The notes under the pieces are model-generated. The model worked only from the letters and a program-made list of their open reading frames with translations. It did not search any database and was not told the DNA's origin. Below, piece after piece: positions 7,601 to 13,932 of a stretch of 14,408 nt of DNA. This stretch comes from Bacteroidota bacterium (GTDB taxonomy: Bacteria; Bacteroidota; Ignavibacteria; Kapaibacteriales; Kapaibacteriaceae): contig DNLG01000004.1 of NCBI GenBank assembly GCA_003488525.1, positions 6,656-21,063 on the forward strand. The letters run 5' to 3'. Each line of letters opens with the position of its first letter. Position 1 is the first letter of the stretch. A program made the translations under genes and the position numbers.

Positions 7601-9649
7601 CCGAACAGAGATGTTCTTCAGGTCTGTCGTTCCGTTGTTGCGGATAACCACCCTCGGCACAAACGGCGTTGCGATCATGCTGTCGGTCGACGGATCGACG
7701 ATGTCGTAGGCCTGCACATCCTGCTGCGTAGCTATCGTGAACGTTGCATCGGAGATGTCCATGGCCGAGGCGTTGCGTGCGCTACGGATGCGCACAAGGC
7801 ATGTGCTGGAGGGCGTGTACGGGACCACCCAGTCGTAGGATCCCGAGGCCGACTCCACGAAGGTCTGCACGGTGAACCACTCGGCACCGGCATTGGATGA
7901 GTACTCGATGTAGACACCGGGTGCCTGCGTAGCCGTGAAGGTGATCTTGGCGATCTGACCGGAGACGAGCGTTTCACCACCGTTGGGTGACGTTACGCGA
8001 ATGGTACCCGTGTCACGATCGACAACGCGAAAGGGGCGCGTCAGAGCATTGTTTGTTGTGAACCTGTCCGACGGTAGCTCAAGTGCCACACGAGCCAGAT
8101 AGTCCGCCGCCGTGTCGAGTGCAACGCCAGTAAAGCTGATCACCTGTGACTGCCCCGGATCAAGCCGTCCAATGGTCGTGGTCATGGTCTTGCTGACCGT
8201 GTTATCGAGCCGAGTGAGCGAGCATCGCAGAACGGCTCCGGTAACGGCTCGACGTCCGATGTTTCGCACCACTGCCGACGGAGTAAAGCTTGTCTTGGTG
8301 ATCACTGAGCCACCACTGATCGGCATACGGATATCGACCACCGCAAGGTCCGTGTCCTGCTGCGCCGGCTCCGGTCCGGTGCAGCCCGAGTTTGCCAGCA
8401 CACGATTGAACAACGTGGCCACGCGCGGGTGAAACTGCAGCTCTGTTCCGAGCGACTGCAGGTGACAGTAACTCATGATCGTGCCGCGTCGAGTACGTGT
8501 TCCCTGATAACATCCGCCTTCGGCATTCCAGCACGAGTCGATCGGAGGATTCCAACCACAGTTATGCGTGTGTGATGAGCCGATGTTGTGACCGAGCTCG
8601 TGCGACGTCACATCGACGTCCCACTGGTACCCCGGAGCCGGGAAGTTGACGCGTCCGTCGACACCCGAAACATTGTATCCAAAGCCACTGCAGAGCACGC
8701 CCACCCATGCAAGACCACCGCCGCCTTCGCCCGAGAGAAGGCACGTGACGCTGCGGTTGACGTGCTGCATTGTACCGTTCCAGTGATCCCGAAGCTTGCC
8801 CAGCTTTTCACCGATGTCACCCGGATACGGATCGGTAGATGTCCACACTCGCAGGTAGGGCACGCGAACGATCACATTTGCATCACGCAGAAACACCATC
8901 GCATCCGCGCCGATGATGGCGATTGCTGATGTGGCAACAGTGGTGAGGTTACTTCCAAGATTCTTGTAGAGCGACTCTGTGCAGTCGAGCGCAAGGTGCA
9001 GTGATCGGCGCGTAGCATCCTGAGTCAGGTCGCCCTCAGCCCCCTTGGCACGTTCCCAGGCGCTGACCATTGCCATGATCGAATCTGCACGCTGCTGGTA
9101 GTCGGGAAGTGTTTCCGATAAACACTGACGCGCCGAGCCGGGGCTCTGGGTGACTTCGTAAACGACGTGCGTGGCCATGCGGCCGCTGATCACCGTGTCG
9201 GGCGAGATCAGATACCGCCGACGTCCCTCGGGTTCGGGCACCTCGATGAAACCCACCACGTGATGGTCGAAAGCCGCAAGAAAGACCGACGAACCGACCA
9301 GTCCGTCAATGGTCCCCGAAAACAGTCCATGCCGGGGCAGATCAAGACTGCGCTCGGCGTCGGCAGAGCGCGCGATCATCACCGCCTCGGGCAAGAAGAG
9401 TTGGAAGCCTTTACCGGAAACGCTCACCGTCCGACCCGGGATCGGAATGCTCAGACGCACGGGTTGCTGGCTCGCGAAGGTCTCAGGCAGACCCGCCGGC
9501 GGCGTGATCAGCGAGCGCTGCTGCGGCAGGGTCGCCCGGCTCCGTAGGCGATCGATGCCCACCGGAGCGAAGGATAACTGGGCCATCGAAGGCAACGCCC
9601 AGCAAAGAAGAAACACGTGCAGAATGGCGATTCGGAAGGTCGACGGCAT
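4670..9649 (-). CDS. Secreted M12B-type zinc metalloprotease with LamG modules and type IX sorting domain
   Basis: This 1659-residue protein is exported by Sec (signal peptide about 1-23, ending SMAQ) and then probably by the type IX system to the cell surface or medium. A propeptide-like region (24-210) precedes a reprolysin-type catalytic domain (about 213-425). Zinc site HELGHNIGSSH gives ligands H350, H354 and H360 with catalytic E351, and the Met-turn is IMSYCH at M392. Next come a CARDB-like domain (433-545), a Kre9-like domain opening with SPNGGE (553-640), a second CARDB-like domain (641-755) and an FN3 (756-845). Then come two FN3-LamG modules (852-1158 and 1163-1475), a PKD-like domain (1485-1568) and the sorting domain (about 1585-1659: PNPASD, GRVVARR, GTYYVRF, TIRR end). 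It is the first gene of the minus-strand operon. Substrate unknown; LamG and FN3 suggest binding to glycans or proteins. Confidence 0.93.
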   Translation of the reverse strand: MPSTFRIAILHVFLLCWALPSMAQLSFAPVGIDRLRSRATLPQQRSLITPPAGLPETFASQQPVRLSIPIPGRTVSVSGKGFQLFLPEAVMIARSADAERSLDLPRHGLFSGTIDGLVGSSVFLAAFDHHVVGFIEVPEPEGRRRYLISPDTVISGRMATHVVYEVTQSPGSARQCLSETLPDYQQRADSIMAMVSAWERAKGAEGDLTQDATRRSLHLALDCTESLYKNLGSNLTTVATSAIAIIGADAMVFLRDANVIVRVPYLRVWTSTDPYPGDIGEKLGKLRDHWNGTMQHVNRSVTCLLSGEGGGGLAWVGVLCSGFGYNVSGVDGRVNFPAPGYQWDVDVTSHELGHNIGSSHTHNCGWNPPIDSCWNAEGGCYQGTRTRRGTIMSYCHLQSLGTELQFHPRVATLFNRVLANSGCTGPEPAQQDTDLAVVDIRMPISGGSVITKTSFTPSAVVRNIGRRAVTGAVLRCSLTRLDNTVSKTMTTTIGRLDPGQSQVISFTGVALDTAADYLARVALELPSDRFTTNNALTRPFRVVDRDTGTIRVTSPNGGETLVSGQIAKITFTATQAPGVYIEYSSNAGAEWFTVQTFVESASGSYDWVVPYTPSSTCLVRIRSARNASAMDISDATFTIATQQDVQAYDIVDPSTDSMIATPFVPRVVIRNNGTTDLKNISVRLTMRWTRATEASFDTTIIHPMLKGLAQDTIAFPKTPVMANGVHVIEMYADAKDDSNKNNNRFWREYNSVGVNPPYGLRLEAGANRVILQWSLFDVDESARIEIWRGESATGLSRIRTLRRSVDTYVDDGLENGRRYYYALRTSLGSQQSVFTPVASELPQSFAAGAVLQAPGLISPPDASQGVPAMADLVWSGVPGADQYEINVATDASFQDLERVYVVRDAGHIIVPLDFNVTRRWRVRAMNQTLVGPWSAPSTFITTKNCAGSAVEFNGQGQKATDPTLTWNGGPVTVEFWTYVRRSTLRPTTTFMIGETDDGGNRFQAHVPWEDRRIYWDYGNLGGKGRISAPFGDGNFDRWTHIALVSDGATFKAIYVNGELVGSANEAGQPTGLKELTIGGMRTSTWFNGLVDEFRIWNVVRSAEEIRSSMGRRLPPASDNAKVVGWWRFDEGAARSARDGVRGRTLTLSADGMWKPSQAGIVCDDPVNLTASRFTSGTGLAPSVRNAVHDVAWQSSSVTRGALWYQLQVVDTASKGVMIDVNNISHPAGASAVSYALRGLPADSTMELRVRPRSTYGDGPWTTGSITTRTPCTNSAVTFEGNGNRLISENFLYNGRAATVEYWSYVETSQLMNSVSFMVGAADNESRRFQSHAPWSDKNLYWDYGNWREEGRVSTSYEKNLGKWTHVALVSNGHDSMSIYYDGVLAASSNFTGAPGELRQLTLGGNPFSRTYWKGTMRDFRIWNTMRSQQQIRQSMYDRFTEPQSGLLGSWLLDEGRGLRTVDVTRRNAAARSDVEFRWDTVRAKLAHAAAVVSGRRIVQRGDTAAYDVREIRDASHSWSVIGGVLQSDPSSTSAVVRWNAADTAGIITVTRTWPGGCSDQTRVQVTLPVLVSVDEPRDGDASLPSTPHVMPNPASDLIKVASASPSTVEIVDVHGRVVARREISAGGHDIDVSPLAQGTYYVRFVMPLTTHVTTLTIRR
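5225..7096 (-). repeat. Tandem duplication of an FN3-LamG module in the metalloprotease
   Basis: Two consecutive protein modules, residues 852-1158 (bases 6176-7096) and 1163-1475 (bases 5225-6163), have the same layout: an FN3 ending in GPW followed by a LamG domain. Shared landmarks in the LamG parts are NRFQAHVPW/RRFQSHAPW, IYWDYGN/LYWDYGN, WTHIALVS/WTHVALVS, LTIGG/LTLGG, DEFRIWN/RDFRIWN and GWWRFDEG/GSWLLDEG. The copies are clearly diverged, so the duplication is old and visible mainly at protein level. Confidence 0.85.
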
Positions 9650-9709
9650 TCAATACCTCGGTGTGACAAAGTGCGGCCAAAATACCCCGTTCCGTGCTCA
9701 TATTTGGGG
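9650..9709. promoter_or_regulatory. Divergent spacer between metalloprotease and ligA
   Basis: These 60 bases must hold the promoters of both divergent genes, or one gene must be read from inside its neighbour. On the plus strand CATATTTG (9699-9706) matches seven of eight positions of the Bacteroidota -7 element TAnnTTTG, but it ends only three bases before the ligA ATG. On the minus strand TATTTTG (9678-9684) is a shorter near-match, about 28 bases before the protease ATG. Neither has a good -33 partner, so these are weak candidates. Confidence 0.3.
9656..9659 (-). promoter_or_regulatory. Ribosome binding site of the metalloprotease gene
   Basis: GAGG on the minus strand, six bases before the ATG at 9649. 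Together with the signal peptide that begins at this ATG it fixes the start of the 1659-residue protein. Confidence 0.6.
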
Positions 9710-11743
9710 ATGAAATCGCTCTTCGACCCGCCGTCGGACGCCGCCGATCGAATCCTGGAATTGCGGCGCCAGATACTGCATCATGACCGGCTCTACTACG
9801 TCGAGGCCCGTCCCGAGATCTCCGACCGCGACTACGACGCCCTGCTGGACGAACTCATCCGCCTTGAGAAGGAGAATCCCGAACTGCTCACGCCCGATTC
9901 TCCCTCGCAGCGTGTAGGGGGCGAACCGATCGGAACGTTTGAAACCGTCACCCACAGCGTTCCGATGCTGTCGCTGGCAAACACCTATTCGCGACAGGAG
10001 GTAGAGGACTTCGACCGTCGCGTACGGCAGGGGTTGGAGGGGGCTACACCGAGCTACGTCTGCGAGTTGAAGTACGACGGCGTGGCCATGTCGCTCACGT
10101 ATCGAGATGGTCTGCTGGTGCAGGCGGCAACGCGCGGCGATGGGCAGACCGGCGACGACGTCACAGCCAACGTGCGCACCATCCACGCCGTGCCCCTTCG
10201 CTTGGATCACCCCACGATCGGCACAGTGACGGTGCGCGGCGAAGTCTACATGCTCAACGAAACGTTTCTCGAGATCAACCGCCAGGCTGAAGCACGCGGC
10301 GAGAAGACCTATGCAAACCCGCGCAACCTGACGGCTGGTACGCTCAAGCAGAAGGATCCTAAAGCTGTTGCCCGCAGGCGACTCGAGTTCGTTGCCTACT
10401 GGATCGACACACAGGATGCCGATCTACGGTCGCACTCGGGCAATCTTGAGCTTCTGGCAACGATGGGCTTTCCTATTTCACCGGCTACGGCCACGTGCAG
10501 TAACGTTGACGAGATCATGGTCTTTCTGAGCGAGTGGGACGAGCGGCGTTTTGATCTGCCATTTCAGATCGATGGCGTGGTCATCAAGGTTGACGCACTG
10601 CGTCAGCAGGCAGAGCTTGGCTCCGTGGCCCGCTCACCGCGCTGGGCGATCGCTTACAAGTACGAAGCCCGCAAGGCACAGGCGCGCCTGCTGGACATCA
10701 CTCTCCAGGTCGGCCGTACCGGCGTGGTCACCCCCGTTGCCGAACTCCAACCCACGCTGCTGGCGGGCTCAACCATATCAAGGGCAACGCTGCACAACGA
10801 GGACTTTGTGCACGAACTTGACCTGCGCATCGGCGACATGGTGGTGATCGAAAAAGGGGGCGACGTGATTCCCAAGGTCAGCGGCGTGGTTGCTGAACTC
10901 CGGCCCCAGCAGGCGCAGCCCTGGAGTATGCCGCACGTCTGTCCATGTGACCGCCACTCCCATATTCACCGTCCGGATGGAAGTGCGCAGTGGTTCTGTA
11001 ATGACGGCAAGTGTCCCTGGCAACTACGGCGTACGCTCGAACACTTCGCCTCGCGCGATGCAATGGATATCGACGGCCTTGGTGAAAAGGCCATTGAGCA
11101 GTTTATCGAGGCCGGACTTCTGACGTCGATCGCCGACATCTACCGGCTCGGCGATCGGCAAGACGAGATCCTGCGTCTGGAGCGATGGGCACCCAAGAGC
11201 CTGCAGCGTCTGCTCGATGGCATCGAAGAAAGCAAAACACGCCCCTTCGAGCGGGTCCTGTTTGCCCTCGGCATACGCTTTGTCGGAGAAGGTGTGGCCA
11301 AGATCCTTGCCCGCAGCTTCGCCTCGATGGACGCGCTTCAAGGGGCGACCCGTGAGCACCTGACATCGGTCAATGAGATCGGCCACGCGATTGCCGAGTC
11401 CATCATCGCCTACATGTCGGAAGAAGACAACCGCGAGCAGATCTCCTCACTGCGCCGATGTGGACTGCAGATGGAGTCGGCCGCCGGCGTTGTGACCAGT
11501 AATGAGATGGCCGGGATGACCTTTGTGTTCACCGGTGAGCTGACGCGCATGACGCGCAGGCAAGCCGAAGAGGCCGTCGAACAGCGAGGAGGCAAGGCCT
11601 CCGGATCGGTCTCAAAGAAGACAAGCTTCGTCGTTGCCGGCGAGTCCGCCGGAAGCAAGCTGGAGAAAGCTCGCGCGCTCGGAGTGCCGGTGATCAGTCA
11701 GGAGGAGTTCCTCGCCATGATCACGAGCCCAGGTTCCAGTTGA
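9710..11743 (+). CDS. ligA: NAD-dependent DNA ligase LigA
   Basis: This 677-residue enzyme seals 5'-phosphate/3'-OH nicks in DNA with NAD+ during replication and repair. Domain order is normal. Domain Ia (LYYVEARPEISDRDYD, about 28-43) binds the NMN part of NAD. The adenylation domain carries the catalytic lysine K121 in ELKYDG. The OB fold spans about 320-400, then come a zinc finger (411-435), helix-hairpin-helix repeats (about 440-580) and a BRCT domain (about 599-672). The zinc finger is odd: cysteines 411, 413, 430 and 435 give C-x-C instead of the usual C-x-x-C. I chose the ATG at 9710 because homology begins there. The frame is open back to 9617, but that stretch lies inside the divergent protease gene and matches nothing in the family. 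The 3' end overlaps the DUF3078 gene by 23 bases on the opposite strand. Confidence 0.96.
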   Translation: MKSLFDPPSDAADRILELRRQILHHDRLYYVEARPEISDRDYDALLDELIRLEKENPELLTPDSPSQRVGGEPIGTFETVTHSVPMLSLANTYSRQEVEDFDRRVRQGLEGATPSYVCELKYDGVAMSLTYRDGLLVQAATRGDGQTGDDVTANVRTIHAVPLRLDHPTIGTVTVRGEVYMLNETFLEINRQAEARGEKTYANPRNLTAGTLKQKDPKAVARRRLEFVAYWIDTQDADLRSHSGNLELLATMGFPISPATATCSNVDEIMVFLSEWDERRFDLPFQIDGVVIKVDALRQQAELGSVARSPRWAIAYKYEARKAQARLLDITLQVGRTGVVTPVAELQPTLLAGSTISRATLHNEDFVHELDLRIGDMVVIEKGGDVIPKVSGVVAELRPQQAQPWSMPHVCPCDRHSHIHRPDGSAQWFCNDGKCPWQLRRTLEHFASRDAMDIDGLGEKAIEQFIEAGLLTSIADIYRLGDRQDEILRLERWAPKSLQRLLDGIEESKTRPFERVLFALGIRFVGEGVAKILARSFASMDALQGATREHLTSVNEIGHAIAESIIAYMSEEDNREQISSLRRCGLQMESAAGVVTSNEMAGMTFVFTGELTRMTRRQAEEAVEQRGGKASGSVSKKTSFVVAGESAGSKLEKARALGVPVISQEEFLAMITSPGSS

Positions 11744-12677
11744 TGTTCACGATCAGCTGGTTACGAAGCTGTGTGGCCGGACCCGTCGTACCATCGGTGC
11801 GCAGCACCGGAATGCGGTCGTCATAAAACACATCGGCCAGCCATTGAATGTTCAGCCAGTTGTTGACCTTCATCATTACGGCATTTTCGAGCGTGACCAC
11901 CCAGAGGTCGGGAGTCTCATACGGCATAAAGCCGTTGAACCTTGTGCGCAGCGTCACATTGGTGAACATTTCCCAGTCAATACTGGCGTTGAGCACCGCA
12001 CCGAGTGAAGTACGTGAGCGCTCTCCGGGCGCAAGACCGAAGACCCCGTCGCCCGTTGCCACGCCGGCAGCGATGATGCGATCATCCGATACAAACGTCG
12101 AACGTGAAGACAGAGGTGCGGCAAGAATCCGCACCTGCGATACCGGCCGGAGCTCGGCACCAAGAGCGGCCGTCAGAAACGCCGGGGCGAAGAAACTCGA
12201 GATCAGCGTTGGATTACCAAGCGTGTCGAGCGCTCCATAATTGAAGCCATCGACGAACTGCGAACGCAGATCGACGAAGCCAGTGAAGCGATACCAATCA
12301 GCGGTCCTATGCGAGGCCCGCGTGCTGAGAATGATGCGGTCGTCCGACTTCTGGATGGCCTGCTTGCCCTGACGCACAAGACCATAGCCGAGCTGCATTT
12401 CATTGTCCCAGTAGAACACCGAGTCAGTATAGTCGTAGGATGCCAGACAGTTCAGAGCCACGCTGATGGCGTCCTGACCGCCCCCTGTCCAGTTCGTCAG
12501 CTGCACCGTGGTAAAGCCCACACCGAACTTGGTGTACCATGACCATGGCCCGGCCTGCGCCTTCTGCGTCGGAATCTTCGTCAGAGAATCAACCGTGATC
12601 TTGGAATCCACCTGCGCCACAAGCGGACGCGCAATGGTCATCAAAAGCACAAATGCGCCCAGTAGGCTTCCACGCAT
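11721..12677 (-). CDS. DUF3078 family outer-membrane-type protein
   Basis: This 318-residue protein has a clear signal peptide (about 1-22, ending PLVAQ). The body fits DUF3078, a family found mainly in Bacteroidota: TNWTGGGQDAISVALN near residue 61, alternating aromatic beta strands, FYWDNEMQLGYGLVRQG, KSDDRIILSTRASH and WYRFTGFVDLRSQF. The C-terminal strand NQLIVNINWNLGS is typical of proteins inserted in the outer membrane. The family function is not established; a beta-barrel is the usual structural guess. I chose the ATG at 12677 for its signal peptide and its AAGGGG element. The frame is open up to 12905, but the extra 76 residues are Arg-rich and overlap the divergent subtilase gene. 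A Bacteroidota-type promoter lies just upstream. The 3' end overlaps ligA. Confidence 0.88.
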   Translation of the reverse strand: MRGSLLGAFVLLMTIARPLVAQVDSKITVDSLTKIPTQKAQAGPWSWYTKFGVGFTTVQLTNWTGGGQDAISVALNCLASYDYTDSVFYWDNEMQLGYGLVRQGKQAIQKSDDRIILSTRASHRTADWYRFTGFVDLRSQFVDGFNYGALDTLGNPTLISSFFAPAFLTAALGAELRPVSQVRILAAPLSSRSTFVSDDRIIAAGVATGDGVFGLAPGERSRTSLGAVLNASIDWEMFTNVTLRTRFNGFMPYETPDLWVVTLENAVMMKVNNWLNIQWLADVFYDDRIPVLRTDGTTGPATQLRNQLIVNINWNLGS

Positions 12678-12684
12678 ACCCCGT

Positions 12685-12690
12685 CCCCTT
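12685..12690 (-). promoter_or_regulatory. Ribosome binding site of the DUF3078 gene
   Basis: AAGGGG on the minus strand, seven bases before the ATG at 12677. It supports this start over upstream codons in the same frame. Confidence 0.6.
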
Positions 12691-12711
12691 GGTCGTAGTG
12701 AAAAGATGCTG

Positions 12712-12743
12712 CAAATGTATGCGATAGGTCGGCTTACACTAAC
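12712..12743 (-). promoter_or_regulatory. Bacteroidota-type promoter for the DUF3078 gene
   Basis: On the minus strand TACATTTG (12712-12719) matches the Bacteroidota -7 consensus TAnnTTTG at every fixed position. Nineteen bases upstream is GTTAG (12739-12743), a partial match to the -33 TTTG element. Transcription would begin near 12705, leaving a leader of about 28 bases before the ATG, which has room for the AAGGGG site. The region is AT-richer than its surroundings. The assignment rests on motif and position only. Confidence 0.55.
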
Positions 12744-12758
12744 TTCGCGGCTCCGATT

Positions 12759-13922
12759 TTGGATCTCCCCGGAATTCCGGCCTACCGCATGCCCCCTGAA
12801 CGTCGTCCAACCGCACTGCCAATTCCAACGCGTCTTCGCTCGACACCGGGGCCATCGGCGCGTGAGGTGGTCATTGCCATGGTCGACAGCGATTTTGTGG
12901 CGCATCCTGATCTAGTCCAGCCGGTCAACCGCATCATCCGCTACGTCGACGCTGTCCGCCAGTGCGTTCCGGAGCACCCGCCGGCTGTGGCCCGCGACCG
13001 GCACTGGCATGGGACCATGACTGCCTGCACGGCAGCGGGTAACGGATACCTTTCGCGGGGCATGTACACTTCGCTGGCGCCCGATGCGCCGCTGGTGCTT
13101 ATCCGCACGATGCACGACAACGGGCGCATCCCGACGTCGACCATCGCCTGGGCGCTCGAATGGATCGCCGAGAATGCATCATCTCTCGGAATCCGGGTCG
13201 TGAACATCAGCGTCTATGCCGACGAGATTGATCACACCCTGCGGCATCCTGTCAATGCAGCCGTCGAGGCTCTCACCGCACAGGGCATCGTTGTCGTTGC
13301 CGCTGCCGGTAACAATCCGATGGCACCGATCCGCCCCCCGGCAGCAGCCCCGAGTGCCATCACCGTTGGAGGGCTCGACGATAACAACACGGTGCGGCGG
13401 GATGATAACGTCATGTATCACTCGACGTTTGGGATCACTGACCTCGGGATGCAGAAGCCCGACGTGATCGCGCCGGCACTGTGGCTGGCCGGTCCGCTTC
13501 TGCCGGGCACATCTCAGCAGCGTCGTGCCGGTGCTCTCTTTGCCCTTGATGCAATGTCCGATGACATGCTGTGCAGGTCGGCTGCCCGCGTTGCCGCTGC
13601 GGCCGGACTTGAGGCAGAGGCCTGGAGCTCGGCCGATGCGTCGATTCTGCGGCAGTCGATCGACGAGGCGATCATCCATGACAAGCTGGTAGCCCCCTAC
13701 TATAAGCTGGTCGATGGTACGTCCTTTGCAGCACCGATCGTTGCCGGAGCCATAGCCCAGATGCTCGCCTGTGATGGGTCGCTCACGCCGGCCAGCATCA
13801 AGAGCATCCTCATGCAGACGGCACGCCCCCTTCGTGATGTGGCCCCTACGCGTCAGGGGGCCGGCATGGTGGATCCGGCGGCGGCGCTGGACGTGGTACG
13901 CCAGAGCGGCTCTACGCCGTAG
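12759..13922 (+). CDS. Subtilisin-family (S8) serine protease without visible signal peptide
   Basis: This 387-residue protein has the subtilase catalytic set: Asp in AMVDSDFVAHPDL (D43), His in HWHGTMTACTAAG (H84), the oxyanion Asn in VVAAAGNN (N185) and Ser in DGTSFAAPIVAG (S322). Two motifs deviate from the pattern: DSD replaces the usual DSG/DTG, and HGTM replaces HGTH. A spacer of about 70 residues (250-318), rich in Ala, Ser and acidic residues, lies before the Ser motif. The catalytic domain starts near residue 35, so there is no room for a classical propeptide, and no signal peptide is seen. The frame is closed by a TGA at 12699 with no ATG or GTG above the TTG at 12759; the alternative start is ATG 12789 (residue 11). 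No Shine-Dalgarno sequence supports either. A neighbouring secreted amidohydrolase-like gene follows after 10 bases. Substrate and cell location are unknown. Confidence 0.88.
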   Translation: MDLPGIPAYRMPPERRPTALPIPTRLRSTPGPSAREVVIAMVDSDFVAHPDLVQPVNRIIRYVDAVRQCVPEHPPAVARDRHWHGTMTACTAAGNGYLSRGMYTSLAPDAPLVLIRTMHDNGRIPTSTIAWALEWIAENASSLGIRVVNISVYADEIDHTLRHPVNAAVEALTAQGIVVVAAAGNNPMAPIRPPAAAPSAITVGGLDDNNTVRRDDNVMYHSTFGITDLGMQKPDVIAPALWLAGPLLPGTSQQRRAGALFALDAMSDDMLCRSAARVAAAAGLEAEAWSSADASILRQSIDEAIIHDKLVAPYYKLVDGTSFAAPIVAGAIAQMLACDGSLTPASIKSILMQTARPLRDVAPTRQGAGMVDPAAALDVVRQSGSTP

Positions 13923-13932
13923 TTTTGTCTCC

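Noticed and set aside
9617..9709. Upstream extension of the ligA frame by 31 codons
   Set aside because: The extension overlaps the signal-peptide region of the divergent protease and lies outside the conserved LigA start. The ATG at 9710 matches the family.
12678..12905. Upstream extension of the DUF3078 frame by 76 codons
   Set aside because: It would bury the signal peptide inside the protein and overlap the subtilase coding region. The ATG at 12677 has a ribosome site and signal peptide.
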